Assembly (NCBI GenBank): GCA_905203475.1
Contig: CAJKWD010000011.1
Span: 1-30,524, forward strand
DNA: 30,524 nucleotides
From: an uncultured Acholeplasmataceae bacterium
GTDB taxonomy: Bacteria; Bacillota_I; Bacilli_A; RF39; UBA660
Reading direction: 5' to 3'
Part shown: in pieces, positions 14,337 to 21,215 of the stretch
How the letters are laid out: every line of letters begins with the position of its first letter
Position numbering within the stretch: the stretch's first letter is position 1
Program-made: the position numbers and the translations under genes
The notes under the pieces: model-generated
The model's input: the letters and a program-made list of their open reading frames with translations, nothing else
The model's database searches: none
What the model was told of the DNA's origin: nothing

Positions 14337-14799
14337 GTTGTCTTTGAAAAATAAGACGAAATAAAAAACGAACAAATGGACCAGCATAACACATCTGATA
14401 GAAAAAAGCCATTGGAAAGTTTTTTACAATTGCTTCTAACCATGTTGGAAATAAAGATGAAAGTCCATGATTATTGAATAAAACTGTTGCGAAAAAACTC
14501 ATAAATGGACACATAAACATAATAATAAATGCAGATAACATCAATGTGATAAAAATCGCTGGTACTTCTTTGGGATTCAATAAACGAAATGTAAGTTTAT
14601 GAGCTATTTTTTCAACAATGAAAAATTCTAATAAAAAGGCAATTACACCCATAATTGGTAATTCACCAAGTGCGATTAAAAATACTTCGTTTCTCATTCC
14701 CCCAGTAGCTAGTGCGACATTATAACACACCATTCCATATACCATTACAATAACCATCATCAATGTAAATATAAAATTTTGTAATTTTGTTTGTGGCAT
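14323..14799 (-). CDS. DUF2798-domain membrane protein
   Basis: A 158-residue integral membrane protein with four hydrophobic helices. They form two related halves: FIFTLMMVIVMVYGMVCYNVALATGG near the N terminus and AIFITLMLSAFIIMFMCPFMSFFATV near residue 85. This tandem form is typical of DUF2798 proteins, whose function is unknown. Start: ATG at 14799 is 9 bases after AGGAG; an in-frame TTG three codons earlier overlaps the ribosome site. A leader of about 115 bases with an attenuator-like hairpin precedes it. Confidence 0.82.
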   Translation of the reverse strand: MPQTKLQNFIFTLMMVIVMVYGMVCYNVALATGGMRNEVFLIALGELPIMGVIAFLLEFFIVEKIAHKLTFRLLNPKEVPAIFITLMLSAFIIMFMCPFMSFFATVLFNNHGLSSLFPTWLEAIVKNFPMAFFYQMCYAGPFVRFLFRLIFQRQQKNL

Positions 14800-14824
14800 T
14801 ATTTTCAACTCCTCTCTGGCACAT

Positions 14825-14853
14825 AAAAAACAACATTTTAAAATTGTGTTGTT
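14825..14853 (-). terminator. Hairpin and T-run in the leader of the DUF2798 gene
   Basis: AACAACA (14829-14835) pairs with TGTTGTT (14847-14853), with AT pairs inside, and a T-run follows on the minus strand at 14825-14830. It ends only 26 bases before the start codon, so it lies inside the transcript of the gene it precedes. It may be an attenuator; see the findings. Confidence 0.55.
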
Positions 14854-14863
14854 CGTTAGTCAT

Positions 14864-14902
14864 TCAACAAGAATGTGCGTTTCCAATAATACCAATATTC
14901 AT
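14864..14902 (-). other. Possible 12-codon leader ORF (MNIGIIGNAHSC)
   Basis: ATG at 14902 opens a 12-codon frame ending in TGA at 14864-14866. The stop overlaps TTGTTGA, a segment that could pair with the left arm of the following terminator. No ribosome site is seen, so translation is doubtful. Confidence 0.25.
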
Positions 14903-14921
14903 TTGTTTTTTTAGCTTATAC

Positions 14922-14951
14922 ATTATATCATACTTTTTGATTTTGTGTAAG
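14922..14951 (-). promoter_or_regulatory. Promoter of the DUF2798 gene
   Basis: A perfect TATAAT (14922-14927) preceded by CTTACA (14946-14951) at 18 bases. Confidence 0.55.
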
Positions 14952-14986
14952 TTTTTTTAATTTGAAACGAATTAGGTAGTAATTTT

Positions 14987-15100
14987 TTAAAATACTTGTG
15001 CTCCATCCTCTAAATTTTTACCAAGTTCACCTATTTGATAATTTAATTCACTCATAATATCATTATTTAATATTTCTTTAGTTCGTGGATAGTTTTTTAA
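14987..15100 (-). pseudogene. Short gene remnant or small ORF
   Basis: The minus strand between the DUF362 terminator and the DUF2798 promoter reads NYPRTKEILNNDIMSEL and then NYQIGELGKNLEDGAQVF before a stop. This is polar, helix-forming, protein-like text. It has no start with a ribosome site, since the open frame continues back through the DUF362 terminator. It looks like the C-terminal end of a lost gene. No family recognised. Confidence 0.3.
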
Positions 15101-15102
15101 AT

Positions 15103-15127
15103 AAAAAACGAGACAATATATCTCGTT
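15103..15127 (-). terminator. Terminator of the merR-DUF362 operon
   Basis: AACGAGA (15107-15113) pairs with TCTCGTT (15121-15127), followed on the minus strand by a T-run. Confidence 0.8.
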
Positions 15128-16010
15128 AATCGATAGAAATAAGTTCGTACTCTCTTGTTCCAAAACCAAGTTCATTCGCTGCTTCTACTGTATGAACTCC
15201 ATGTAATGATTCAATTCTTTGAATTAATTTTTCCTTTCCTGGATCGTCAGAATGATATACAAGATCTAAACATGCTTGATCAATCGCAATTGGATCCAAG
15301 CTTACTAAAACGCCGATATCTTGCATACATGGAGCAGATGCATTTCCATCACAATCACAATCGACAGAAATATTCTTCATTACATTGATATAGATTATAT
15401 TTCCTTTGAAATAATCTACTACACTAAACGCTGCATCTGCCATTGCTTCTAAGAAACGATCTTGTTCTGGTAAGTTTTCAAATAATTTTGTTTGATCATC
15501 TGTCACTCCAGCAGTATGAATTAATGTTTTTCCTTTAGAAGAAGCACAACCAATTGATAATTGTTTTAACGCTCCTCCGTATCCACCCATCGCATGACCT
15601 TTAAAATGAGATAATACTAACATCGAATCATAATTCTTTAAATTTTTTCCTACATAATTTTTCTTTAATACTTTTCCATTTGGAATATTTAATTCCATAT
15701 CAGGTCCTTCAGCATCCAATAAATCAAATGGAAAATATTTTTCCCACTCATGTTCTTTAATCAACTCTCTATGCTTTTCTGTAGAGTTTCTAGCTCCTTC
15801 ATAAGCTGTATTGCACTCTACCACAGTTCCATTTACATGTTGTACTATATCTTTTACAAATTCTGGTCTTAAATAATTTTGATTTCCTTTCTCTCCAGAA
15901 TGCATTTTAACTGCGACTTTTCCTTCTAATTTCTTTCCTACTGTTTCATACATCCTAATTAAACTTTCTGGTGTAATTTCTTTTGTAAAATATACTTTAG
16001 CTTTTTCCAT
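15126..16010 (-). CDS. DUF362-domain protein, Fe-S or metal-binding type
   Basis: A 294-residue protein of the DUF362 family. Recognisable parts are KVAVKMHSGEKGNQNYLRPEFV near the N terminus, LVLSHFKGHAMGGYGGALKQLSIGCASSKGK in the centre, and the cysteine cluster VDCDCDGNASAPCMQDIGVLVSLDPIAIDQACLDLV. Many relatives carry an additional C-terminal ferredoxin domain, which is absent here. The function of the family is not established; a redox role is usually suspected. Its ribosome site (GGAGG) lies inside the end of merR and the genes abut, so they form a two-gene operon. Confidence 0.85.
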   Translation of the reverse strand: MEKAKVYFTKEITPESLIRMYETVGKKLEGKVAVKMHSGEKGNQNYLRPEFVKDIVQHVNGTVVECNTAYEGARNSTEKHRELIKEHEWEKYFPFDLLDAEGPDMELNIPNGKVLKKNYVGKNLKNYDSMLVLSHFKGHAMGGYGGALKQLSIGCASSKGKTLIHTAGVTDDQTKLFENLPEQDRFLEAMADAAFSVVDYFKGNIIYINVMKNISVDCDCDGNASAPCMQDIGVLVSLDPIAIDQACLDLVYHSDDPGKEKLIQRIESLHGVHTVEAANELGFGTREYELISID

Positions 16011-16373
16011 TTAACATGCCTCCTTATTTTTTAATAATTTTTCATAATTTTCAATCTTAAAGTTTAAACGTTCTAAGCTTTCTTGTAATTGCTTCATTTT
16101 TTCTCTAATTTCACTACGCTGTTCTTCTAAAATTTCTTTTCTTTCACGTTCTGTATTCTTCCCTGTTGTAAGAAAAATATACTTTTTTAATCTTTCAATA
16201 CTCATTCCAGAATTACGCATACACTGTACAAACTCAATATTACGTAAATTTTCTTCCGTATAATTACGAATACCATTTTTTCGTTTCACAGGAAGTAATA
16301 TCCCCTCTTTTTCATAATACCGTAAAGTTGCTTCAGAAATTTGATATTTTTCACTTACTTCTTTGATTGTCAC
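16011..16373 (-). CDS. MerR-family transcriptional regulator (AdhR-like)
   Basis: A 120-residue MerR activator. The winged helix (MTIKEVSEKYQISEATLRYYEKEGILLPVKRKNGIRNYTEENL) is followed by MSIERLKKYI and a long coiled-coil dimer helix (EQRSEIREKMKQLQESLERLNFKIENYEKLLKNK). It ends with CYS as the last residue and has no metal-binding loop; this is the layout of thiol- or electrophile-sensing AdhR-like members. The start is GTG with GGTGGTGAT upstream. It could be the regulator of the two 19-base-spacer promoters at 8062-8092 and 18623-18653, but that is inference. Its own promoter looks ordinary. Confidence 0.9.
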   Translation of the reverse strand: MTIKEVSEKYQISEATLRYYEKEGILLPVKRKNGIRNYTEENLRNIEFVQCMRNSGMSIERLKKYIFLTTGKNTERERKEILEEQRSEIREKMKQLQESLERLNFKIENYEKLLKNKEAC

Positions 16374-16398
16374 TTTATCACCACCTATACATACTAAA

Positions 16399-16427
16399 CT
16401 TATTTACCACTGTAAAAACACATTTTT
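16399..16427 (-). promoter_or_regulatory. Probable merR promoter
   Basis: On the minus strand, TTTACA is followed after 17 bases by TATGTA, about 25 to 55 bases upstream of the GTG start. The spacing is normal, unlike the MerR-type targets. Positions are approximate. Confidence 0.35.
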
Positions 16428-16506
16428 CACTTTTTTCACAAATAATAGTTATTTGCTCACGAACAATTTTCTCCTCATCATATGATATCGTGAAAGGAGG
16501 AAGAAA

Positions 16507-17319
16507 ATGAACGAATCAATGGAAAACTGCACAAATAAACCTAACAAACCAAACGATGAATGCTTATGCAAAGTCATCGACTGCATCTGTAAAAAAGGTG
16601 CAACCGGTCCAACAGGACCAACAGGACCTACTGGCCCTAGAGGATATACGGGTGCAACTGGAGCAACCGGAGCTACTGGGGCAACTGGTGTAACCGGTCC
16701 TACTGGCCCTCAAGGTATCCAAGGACCTACAGGCGCTACTGGAGCTACCGGAGCTACTGGAGCAACAGGTGTAACTGGTCCTACTGGCCCTCAAGGTATC
16801 CAAGGGCCTACGGGTGCTACTGGAGCTACCGGAGCAACTGGGGCAACAGGTGCTACTGGCCCAGCAGGTCCAGGAACGCTATTAGATAGCTACGCAATGG
16901 TACATGATGAAACTAACTCAACTGTAGGTGTTCAACAACCTGTATTATTCCAAACAACTAATATCTCTAACAAAATTACATATAATCCAAATACTGGTGA
17001 CTTCTCAATTCCAGAAGCTGGAATTTATATTGTTCACTGGTGGATTAATGTAAGACACAGTGATAAAACAGATGCAAGTTGCGAACCAAAGACACTAGGT
17101 ATTGAATTTCACCAATTCTGGCCAGAAGATATTTTAATTGCCCACTCTTCTACTCATAATAAATTAACTTGTTGCGATACTGGTACAATTAGTGGAAATG
17201 CAATTTTTGAAGCACTTCCTGGAGCAAGTTATCGCTTTATTAACACTTCTGATGTCGATCTAAGATTAGTACCAAACGATCTATACTCAGGCTGTGTATC
17301 TATTACTAGAATTTTCTAA
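16507..17319 (+). CDS. Collagen-like repeat protein (BclA type)
   Basis: A 270-residue protein in three parts. The first 30 residues are rich in cysteine (C8, C19, C21, C26, C28). Residues 31-123 are 31 uninterrupted Gly-X-Y triplets, mostly GAT and GPT, with the nine-triplet block (GAT)4 GVT GPT GPQ GIQ GPT repeated. Residues 124-270 form a globular beta domain like the C1q/TNF-type trimerising heads of BclA proteins. No signal peptide is seen; exosporium filaments of spore formers also lack one, and threonines at Y are typical glycosylation sites. The AAAGGAGGAAG ribosome site is strong. A spore-coat or surface role is inferred. The gene stands alone with its own terminator. Confidence 0.9.
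   Translation: MNESMENCTNKPNKPNDECLCKVIDCICKKGATGPTGPTGPTGPRGYTGATGATGATGATGVTGPTGPQGIQGPTGATGATGATGATGVTGPTGPQGIQGPTGATGATGATGATGATGPAGPGTLLDSYAMVHDETNSTVGVQQPVLFQTTNISNKITYNPNTGDFSIPEAGIYIVHWWINVRHSDKTDASCEPKTLGIEFHQFWPEDILIAHSSTHNKLTCCDTGTISGNAIFEALPGASYRFINTSDVDLRLVPNDLYSGCVSITRIF
16687..16848 (+). repeat. 81-bp tandem repeat in the collagen-like gene
   Basis: The segment that encodes GPTGPQGIQGP starts at 16696 and again at 16777, 81 bases apart, with nearly identical DNA around it. The repeat encodes nine triplets (27 residues) and could gain or lose copies. Confidence 0.75.
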
Positions 17320-17335
17320 GTTTCATACTTTCTAT

Positions 17336-17365
17336 AAGCTACTAACTACGGTTAGTAGCTTTTAT
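17336..17365 (+). terminator. Terminator of the collagen-like gene
   Basis: AAGCTACTAAC (17336-17346) pairs perfectly with GTTAGTAGCTT (17351-17361) around TACG, followed by T-rich sequence. Confidence 0.85.
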
Positions 17366-17835
17366 TATAATTTAGAAATCCAATTGGAAATATCTTCTTG
17401 GCTTGTACCTAAGTCATGTCCTTGAAATATAATATTGATACTACTTGTTAGTGGGGTATACTTTTTGATTTCCTCTAACGTATGTCCTAACCATCCACCA
17501 TTGGTAATCACTGCCGATACTTCTTTTCCGGTAAGATCTGTTTGTTTTAAGAAACTCCTCATAACAGGTGTCATCGTATACCACCATACTGGAGTTCCTA
17601 ACACAATTTTGGAATAGTTTGACAAATCAAGTTCATATGGTTTTAATGCCACTACTTCTTCTCGATTCATTTTGTGTTCTTCTTCATCTACAAGACTTTG
17701 ATAATCGTTTGTGTATGAAACAAGTGGTTCTAACTTTAATACATCACAATGTTTTTGTTTTTGGATCATATGAACAATTTGTTCTGTATTTCCACTATAG
17801 GAAAAATAAACAATTAATGTATTATTTTCTTTCAT
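17365..17835 (-). CDS. Flavodoxin
   Basis: A 156-residue cytoplasmic flavodoxin. YFSYSGNTEQI is the FMN phosphate loop, LGTPVWWYTMTP the first isoalloxazine loop and NGGWLGHT the second. It has no signal sequence. It is the last gene of the CMD-cupin-flavodoxin operon. It may carry electrons to, or reduce, the same stress compounds as the neighbouring enzymes; this is inference. The start follows GGGAA and is 13 bases after the cupin gene. Confidence 0.88.
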   Translation of the reverse strand: MKENNTLIVYFSYSGNTEQIVHMIQKQKHCDVLKLEPLVSYTNDYQSLVDEEEHKMNREEVVALKPYELDLSNYSKIVLGTPVWWYTMTPVMRSFLKQTDLTGKEVSAVITNGGWLGHTLEEIKKYTPLTSSINIIFQGHDLGTSQEDISNWISKL

Positions 17836-17848
17836 TTTTTCATTCCCA

Positions 17849-18277
17849 TTATCCTAATTTATTATATTCATCATCACTGACTGGTTCACACCATTCATTT
17901 TTCGTTTCTTCTCCTGGTACTTCTACAGCAATATGACTAAACCAAGAATCTTTTTTTGCACCATGCCAGTGTTTTACATTAGCAGGAATGGTAATTACCA
18001 TACCCGGTTCTAACGATACTGCTTCTTTTCCTTCTTCTTGATACCATCCTGATCCAGCTGTACAAATTAGTAATTGTCCCCCACCACTTTTTGCATAATG
18101 AATATGCCAATTATTTCTACATCCGGGTTCGAACGTCACATTTGCTAGAAATACACTTGTCTTTTCTGGGTTAGTCAGAGGATTTAAATAGCTCTGTCCA
18201 ATAAAATACTTTGCATAAGCATTATTTGGTTCTCCTAATCCAAAGACATTTACTTTTTCAAATTCTTTTTGATCCAT
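17849..18277 (-). CDS. Cupin-domain protein
   Basis: A 142-residue single-domain cupin. The first cupin motif is WHIHYAKSGGGQLLICTAGSG (about 57-77), with two histidines as metal ligands. The second is PGMVITIPANVKHWHGA (about 90-107). It fits the family found beside CMD and flavodoxin genes in MerR-controlled operons, where the reaction is unknown. The ATG overlaps the CMD stop codon and follows GAGGAAG, so translation is coupled. Confidence 0.88.
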   Translation of the reverse strand: MDQKEFEKVNVFGLGEPNNAYAKYFIGQSYLNPLTNPEKTSVFLANVTFEPGCRNNWHIHYAKSGGGQLLICTAGSGWYQEEGKEAVSLEPGMVITIPANVKHWHGAKKDSWFSHIAVEVPGEETKNEWCEPVSDDEYNKLG

Positions 18278-18603
18278 TATGCTTCCTCCTCATATACTTC
18301 TTTGGCCATTCTAAATACCGCCCATGCATTTGGCCATCCGGCATAAAATGCAGCATGAGTAATTATTTCTGCCATCTCTTCTTTTGTAATACCATTCTTT
18401 TTAGCATGAATCAAATGGCTCTTTAAACTAGAATCTAATATACCTTTGCTCATTAAAGAGACAACTGTAATCATAGAACGGTCTCTCAACGATAACTTAT
18501 CTTCTCTAGACCACACTTCTCCAAATAATACATCATCATTTAACTGAGCAAATTTAGGGGCAAAATCACCTAATTGTTCTCTACCCGCTGTTTGCTTTAT
18601 CAT
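18277..18603 (-). CDS. Carboxymuconolactone decarboxylase family protein
   Basis: A 108-residue single-domain CMD protein. The helical core reads RDRSMITVVSLMSKGILDSSLKSHLIHAKKNGITKEEMAEIITHAAFYAGWPNAWAVF. The conserved histidines (H in SHLIHA and THAAFYAGWPN) are present but no CxxC. Start: ATG at 18603 has AAGGTGAT in front; an ATG five codons earlier would remove that site. It is first in the operon with cupin and flavodoxin genes, read from a MerR-type promoter. The reaction is not known. Confidence 0.9.
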   Translation of the reverse strand: MIKQTAGREQLGDFAPKFAQLNDDVLFGEVWSREDKLSLRDRSMITVVSLMSKGILDSSLKSHLIHAKKNGITKEEMAEIITHAAFYAGWPNAWAVFRMAKEVYEEEA

Positions 18604-18622
18604 ATTATCACCTTCCATTTTT

Positions 18623-18653
18623 AGTATAGCACTTAGAGTTAGCTTTAAGTCAA
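18623..18653 (-). promoter_or_regulatory. MerR-type promoter and operator of the CMD operon
   Basis: The -35 TTGACT (18648-18653) and -10 TATACT (18623-18628) are 19 bases apart. Between them lies a dyad with CTTAAAG and CTCTAAG-like arms, like AdhR operators. It closely matches the promoter at 8062-8092 and probably shares its regulator. Confidence 0.85.
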
Positions 18654-18657
18654 GAAG

Positions 18658-18692
18658 AAAAAAAGTAACTTTATTTTTCTTTTAAAGTTACT
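18658..18692 (-). terminator. Terminator of the HMA-YbaK-membrane protein operon
   Basis: AGTAACTTT (18664-18672) pairs with AAAGTTACT (18684-18692), followed on the minus strand by seven T (18658-18664). It overlaps the stop of the membrane protein gene. Confidence 0.8.
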
Positions 18693-18982
18693 AGTATGAA
18701 AATATCATAAATAAAAAAACCAATGAGCGCTAAATAACCAATCATGATAGCAATTGCTGAAATAGAACCACTGATTGCAAATTCAAACATATGCATAAAT
18801 TCATTCGTTCCACTTCCAACCCAATTCGTCGATATGGTAAATAGTAATGCCCAAATCGGAATCACAATCGTCAATAATAATTGAATTATCCCAGTTTTAC
18901 GATGATATTTCCAAATAATCATGACACTGAGTAGCAAACTTAAAAATAAGAACACCCAGTAAATCATCCATATCAATTCCAT
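18671..18982 (-). CDS. Small three-helix membrane protein
   Basis: A 103-residue protein with three hydrophobic segments (about 4-24, 33-51 and 68-97) and short polar loops (WKYHRKTG, STNWVGSGTNEFMHM). I do not recognise the family. The start follows GGAGTGG. It is 10 bases downstream of the YbaK gene, suggesting co-transcription. No catalytic motif is visible. Confidence 0.7.
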   Translation of the reverse strand: MELIWMIYWVFLFLSLLLSVMIIWKYHRKTGIIQLLLTIVIPIWALLFTISTNWVGSGTNEFMHMFEFAISGSISAIAIMIGYLALIGFFIYDIFILVTLKEK

Positions 18983-18992
18983 ACAACCACTC

Positions 18993-19466
18993 CTATTCTT
19001 TTATAATGTGTGCTAGTGTTGCTTGTCTAAATTGTAATAACTCTTTTAAATTCATTTCTACTTGATAACCGATTTTTCCAGCACTGAAAATCACCGTCGA
19101 ATATTTTTCTACTTCCTTTTCAATCACAACTGGATAGTCTTTTTTCATGCCAATTGGTGAACAACCGCCATGAACATATCCTGTTGTAGAAAGTAAGTCT
19201 TTTTGTTTTAACATTTCTAAAGACTTTTCAGAAACTGCTTTGGCTGCTTTTTTTAGATCTAATTCTTTTGAAACAGGTACCATAAACACATAGATATGTT
19301 TATCTTTTGAAATAGTTACCAATGTTTTTAATACTTGTTCTGGATTTTCATGCAATACGGAAGCTACTTCCATTCCACTAATCGCTCCAGTTTCTTTATA
19401 ACAATAGCTTTGATAAGTAATTTGGTTTCTATCTAAAATACGCATGACATTTGTTTTTTCTATCAT
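18993..19466 (-). CDS. ybaK: YbaK/EbsC family Cys-tRNA(Pro) deacylase
   Basis: A 157-residue trans-editing enzyme. The family pattern is clear: VLKTLVTI (catalytic-region lysine), FMVPVSKELDLKKAAKAV, then GYVHGGCSPIGMKK and VIFSAGKIGYQVEMNLKEL. YbaK proteins remove cysteine mischarged on tRNA-Pro. The ribosome site is weak, and the gene is four bases past the HMA gene, so translational coupling is likely. An ATG seven codons in (MRILDRNQ) is an alternative start. Confidence 0.92.
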   Translation of the reverse strand: MIEKTNVMRILDRNQITYQSYCYKETGAISGMEVASVLHENPEQVLKTLVTISKDKHIYVFMVPVSKELDLKKAAKAVSEKSLEMLKQKDLLSTTGYVHGGCSPIGMKKDYPVVIEKEVEKYSTVIFSAGKIGYQVEMNLKELLQFRQATLAHIIKE

Positions 19467-19470
19467 ATGA

Positions 19471-19701
19471 CTATGCCTCGATTTCTGTTACTTGAAAGTC
19501 TAAATCTTCTATTTTCTTTTTAATTGATTCTAAATCTACTTGATCATCTACCCATAAAGTCGCTTTCTTATCTTCCAAAGAGACCTGACACTTCTTGATA
19601 TGTGGATCTTTATTTAATACATTTGTAATCCTATTTTTACAAGCATCACAGTGCATTCCTTCAATTTTAACAATCACTTGTTTCTTTTTTTGAAATAACA
19701 T
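19471..19701 (-). CDS. Heavy-metal-associated (HMA) domain protein
   Basis: A 76-residue single HMA domain with the metal-binding GMHCDACKNRI (CxxC) and the ferredoxin-like beta-alpha-beta pattern. It resembles CopZ-type copper chaperones, but no copper ATPase or CopY lies nearby. The start at 19701 has GGGTGAT; an ATG four codons earlier overlaps the site. It is the first gene of the operon with ybaK. Confidence 0.85.
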   Translation of the reverse strand: MLFQKKKQVIVKIEGMHCDACKNRITNVLNKDPHIKKCQVSLEDKKATLWVDDQVDLESIKKKIEDLDFQVTEIEA

Positions 19702-19731
19702 ATTATCACCCATTTCTATTTTATCAAATAT

Positions 19732-19760
19732 TTGTCTTTTTGTAACATTTATTCTATACT
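19732..19760 (+). promoter_or_regulatory. Promoter of the DNA glycosylase gene
   Basis: TTGTCT is followed after 17 bases by TATACT, just upstream of the glycosylase start. A divergent minus-strand promoter (TTACAA, 16 bases, TAAAAT) overlaps it and would serve the HMA operon. Positions are approximate. Confidence 0.45.
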
Positions 19761-19775
19761 AATGATGGTGATGTT

Positions 19776-20279
19776 ATGAAAGTATATCATACCTTAGAAC
19801 CAATCTATGATAAACAATCAAAAGTATTAATTTTAGGCAGTATGCCATCGGTTAAGTCAAAGGAGGTAGGATTTTATTACGGTCATCCTAAAAACCGTTT
19901 TTGGAAGACATTAGAAGCCGTATATCAAGAAACAATAAAAGACGATATGGAAAGCAAAATTCAATTTTTAAATCGTCATCATATTGCTCTTTTTGATGTA
20001 ATAAAAAGTTGTGATATAGAAGGCTCAAGTGATAGTTCGATTAAAAATGTCGTTCCGAATGATTTAACAAGTATTTTAAAAAATAGTCGTATTCATACGA
20101 TTTTTACAACGGGACAAAAAGCTTATCAACTCTATCAAAAATATATCTATCCGAAGACGAAAATAGAAGCTATTTCTCTTCCTTCTACTTCTCCTGCTAA
20201 TTGTAAAAAAGGAATAGAAGAAATCTTAATTAGAGAATACCAAAAGATTAAATTATATACGAATGAATTAGAAAAATAA
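19776..20279 (+). CDS. Uracil/hypoxanthine-DNA glycosylase (family 6)
   Basis: A 167-residue DNA repair enzyme of the uracil-DNA glycosylase superfamily. The N-terminal motif is LILGSMPSVKSKEVGFYYGHPKNRFW and the C-terminal one LPSTSPAN. This set, with N in the first motif region (GHPKNRFW), is typical of the hypoxanthine-DNA glycosylase group that removes deaminated adenine. The exact base preference is inferred by family. The start follows GGTGATG. It is followed closely by msrAB. Confidence 0.88.
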   Translation: MKVYHTLEPIYDKQSKVLILGSMPSVKSKEVGFYYGHPKNRFWKTLEAVYQETIKDDMESKIQFLNRHHIALFDVIKSCDIEGSSDSSIKNVVPNDLTSILKNSRIHTIFTTGQKAYQLYQKYIYPKTKIEAISLPSTSPANCKKGIEEILIREYQKIKLYTNELEK

Positions 20280-20304
20280 TACCATATTAAAAATGGTGAA
20301 AAAT

Positions 20305-21189
20305 ATGAAAGAACTTTATTTTGCAGGTGGTTGTTTTTGGGGTGTACAAGAATATTTCCGTAGAATTCATGGAGTCATTGAAACAGAAGTTGGATATGCG
20401 AATGGAAAAAAAGAACACCCTTCCTATGAAGATGTCTGTCGTGGAAGTGGACATGCAGAAGTTGTAAAAGTAACATTTCATCCCTATCAGATTTCTTTAA
20501 CGAGACTTCTCGATTTCTTTTATGAATTAATACAGCCAACGAAATTAAAAAAAGGTCAGTATCGCACAGGGATTTATTATACCAATCCCGATGATTATAA
20601 AATCATTTCCTACTCGTTAAAAAAATTACAGACACATTACCATCGCAAAATAAAAATCGAATGTCTCCCTTTAGAAAACTATACAAAAGCAGAAGATTAT
20701 CACCAAAATTATTTAAGAAAGCATCCCAATAGTCCTTGTCAAATACCAAATTATAAATTACAGATGATTGAAGCAGAAAACAATATTAAAAGAAAGCCAA
20801 TCTCTTTTTATGTAACCAAAGAAAAGAAAACAGAACCACCTTTTGAAAATGCCTATTGGAAAAATCAAGAAAAAGGAATCTATGTCGATATTGATACCAA
20901 TACGCCTCTCTTTTCTTCAAAAGATAAATTTTCATCTGACTGTGGATGGCCATGTTTTGCAAAACCGATTGATGAAAATTGCATTCAAAAGAAATTAGAT
21001 GTATCACATTTTGCAGTACGTACTGAAGTAATTTCTAAAAGTAGTCATAACCATTTAGGGCATGTGTTTCAAGATGGACCTGAAGAATTAGGAGGTAAAA
21101 GATATTGTATCAATAGTGCCGCATTAAAATTTATCCCAAAGGAAAAGATGAAAGAGGAAGGATTTGCCTCTTATTTAGAGAAACTATAA
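20305..21189 (+). CDS. msrAB: Fused peptide-methionine sulfoxide reductase MsrA-MsrB
   Basis: A 294-residue fusion that repairs both sulfoxide diastereomers. MsrA (about 1-155) has catalytic C10 in GGCFWG, plus GYANGKKEHPSYEDVCRGSGHAE and the YHQNYL motif. MsrB (about 170-285) has RTEVISKSSHNHLGHVF and catalytic C268 in RYCINSAAL. The zinc CxxC pairs of many MsrB proteins are absent, and GWPSF is GWPCF here, which may offer a resolving cysteine (C217). Start: ATG at 20305 follows GGTGA by 5 bases; an ATG four codons earlier lacks a site. It forms a probable pair with the DNA glycosylase gene. Confidence 0.93.
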   Translation: MKELYFAGGCFWGVQEYFRRIHGVIETEVGYANGKKEHPSYEDVCRGSGHAEVVKVTFHPYQISLTRLLDFFYELIQPTKLKKGQYRTGIYYTNPDDYKIISYSLKKLQTHYHRKIKIECLPLENYTKAEDYHQNYLRKHPNSPCQIPNYKLQMIEAENNIKRKPISFYVTKEKKTEPPFENAYWKNQEKGIYVDIDTNTPLFSSKDKFSSDCGWPCFAKPIDENCIQKKLDVSHFAVRTEVISKSSHNHLGHVFQDGPEELGGKRYCINSAALKFIPKEKMKEEGFASYLEKL

Positions 21190-21215
21190 ACAGCAATCAA
21201 TTACGATTGCTGTTT
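21188..21215. terminator. Bidirectional terminator between msrAB and the ASCH gene
   Basis: AAACAGCAATC (21188-21198) pairs perfectly with GATTGCTGTTT (21205-21215) around a six-base loop, with T-rich sequence after. It serves convergent genes and overlaps the ASCH stop. Confidence 0.85.

Noticed and set aside
16374..16440. A MerR-type 19-base-spacer promoter for merR itself
   Set aside because: The best promoter here has normal 17-base spacing, and no copy of the TTGACTTAAAG operator is present.
16564..16803. Open frame antisense to the collagen-like gene, rich in Ser, Cys and Arg
   Set aside because: It is a shadow of the GAT/GPT codon repeats, with no ribosome site or independent start signal.
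16600..16880. Short direct repeats that might suggest a CRISPR array
   Set aside because: The repeats encode Gly-X-Y triplets in frame, with no unique spacers of constant length.
17568..17936. Plus-strand open frame of 122 codons
   Set aside because: It lies opposite the flavodoxin and cupin genes, which have clear motifs and ribosome sites; its protein is phenylalanine- and serine-rich low-complexity text.
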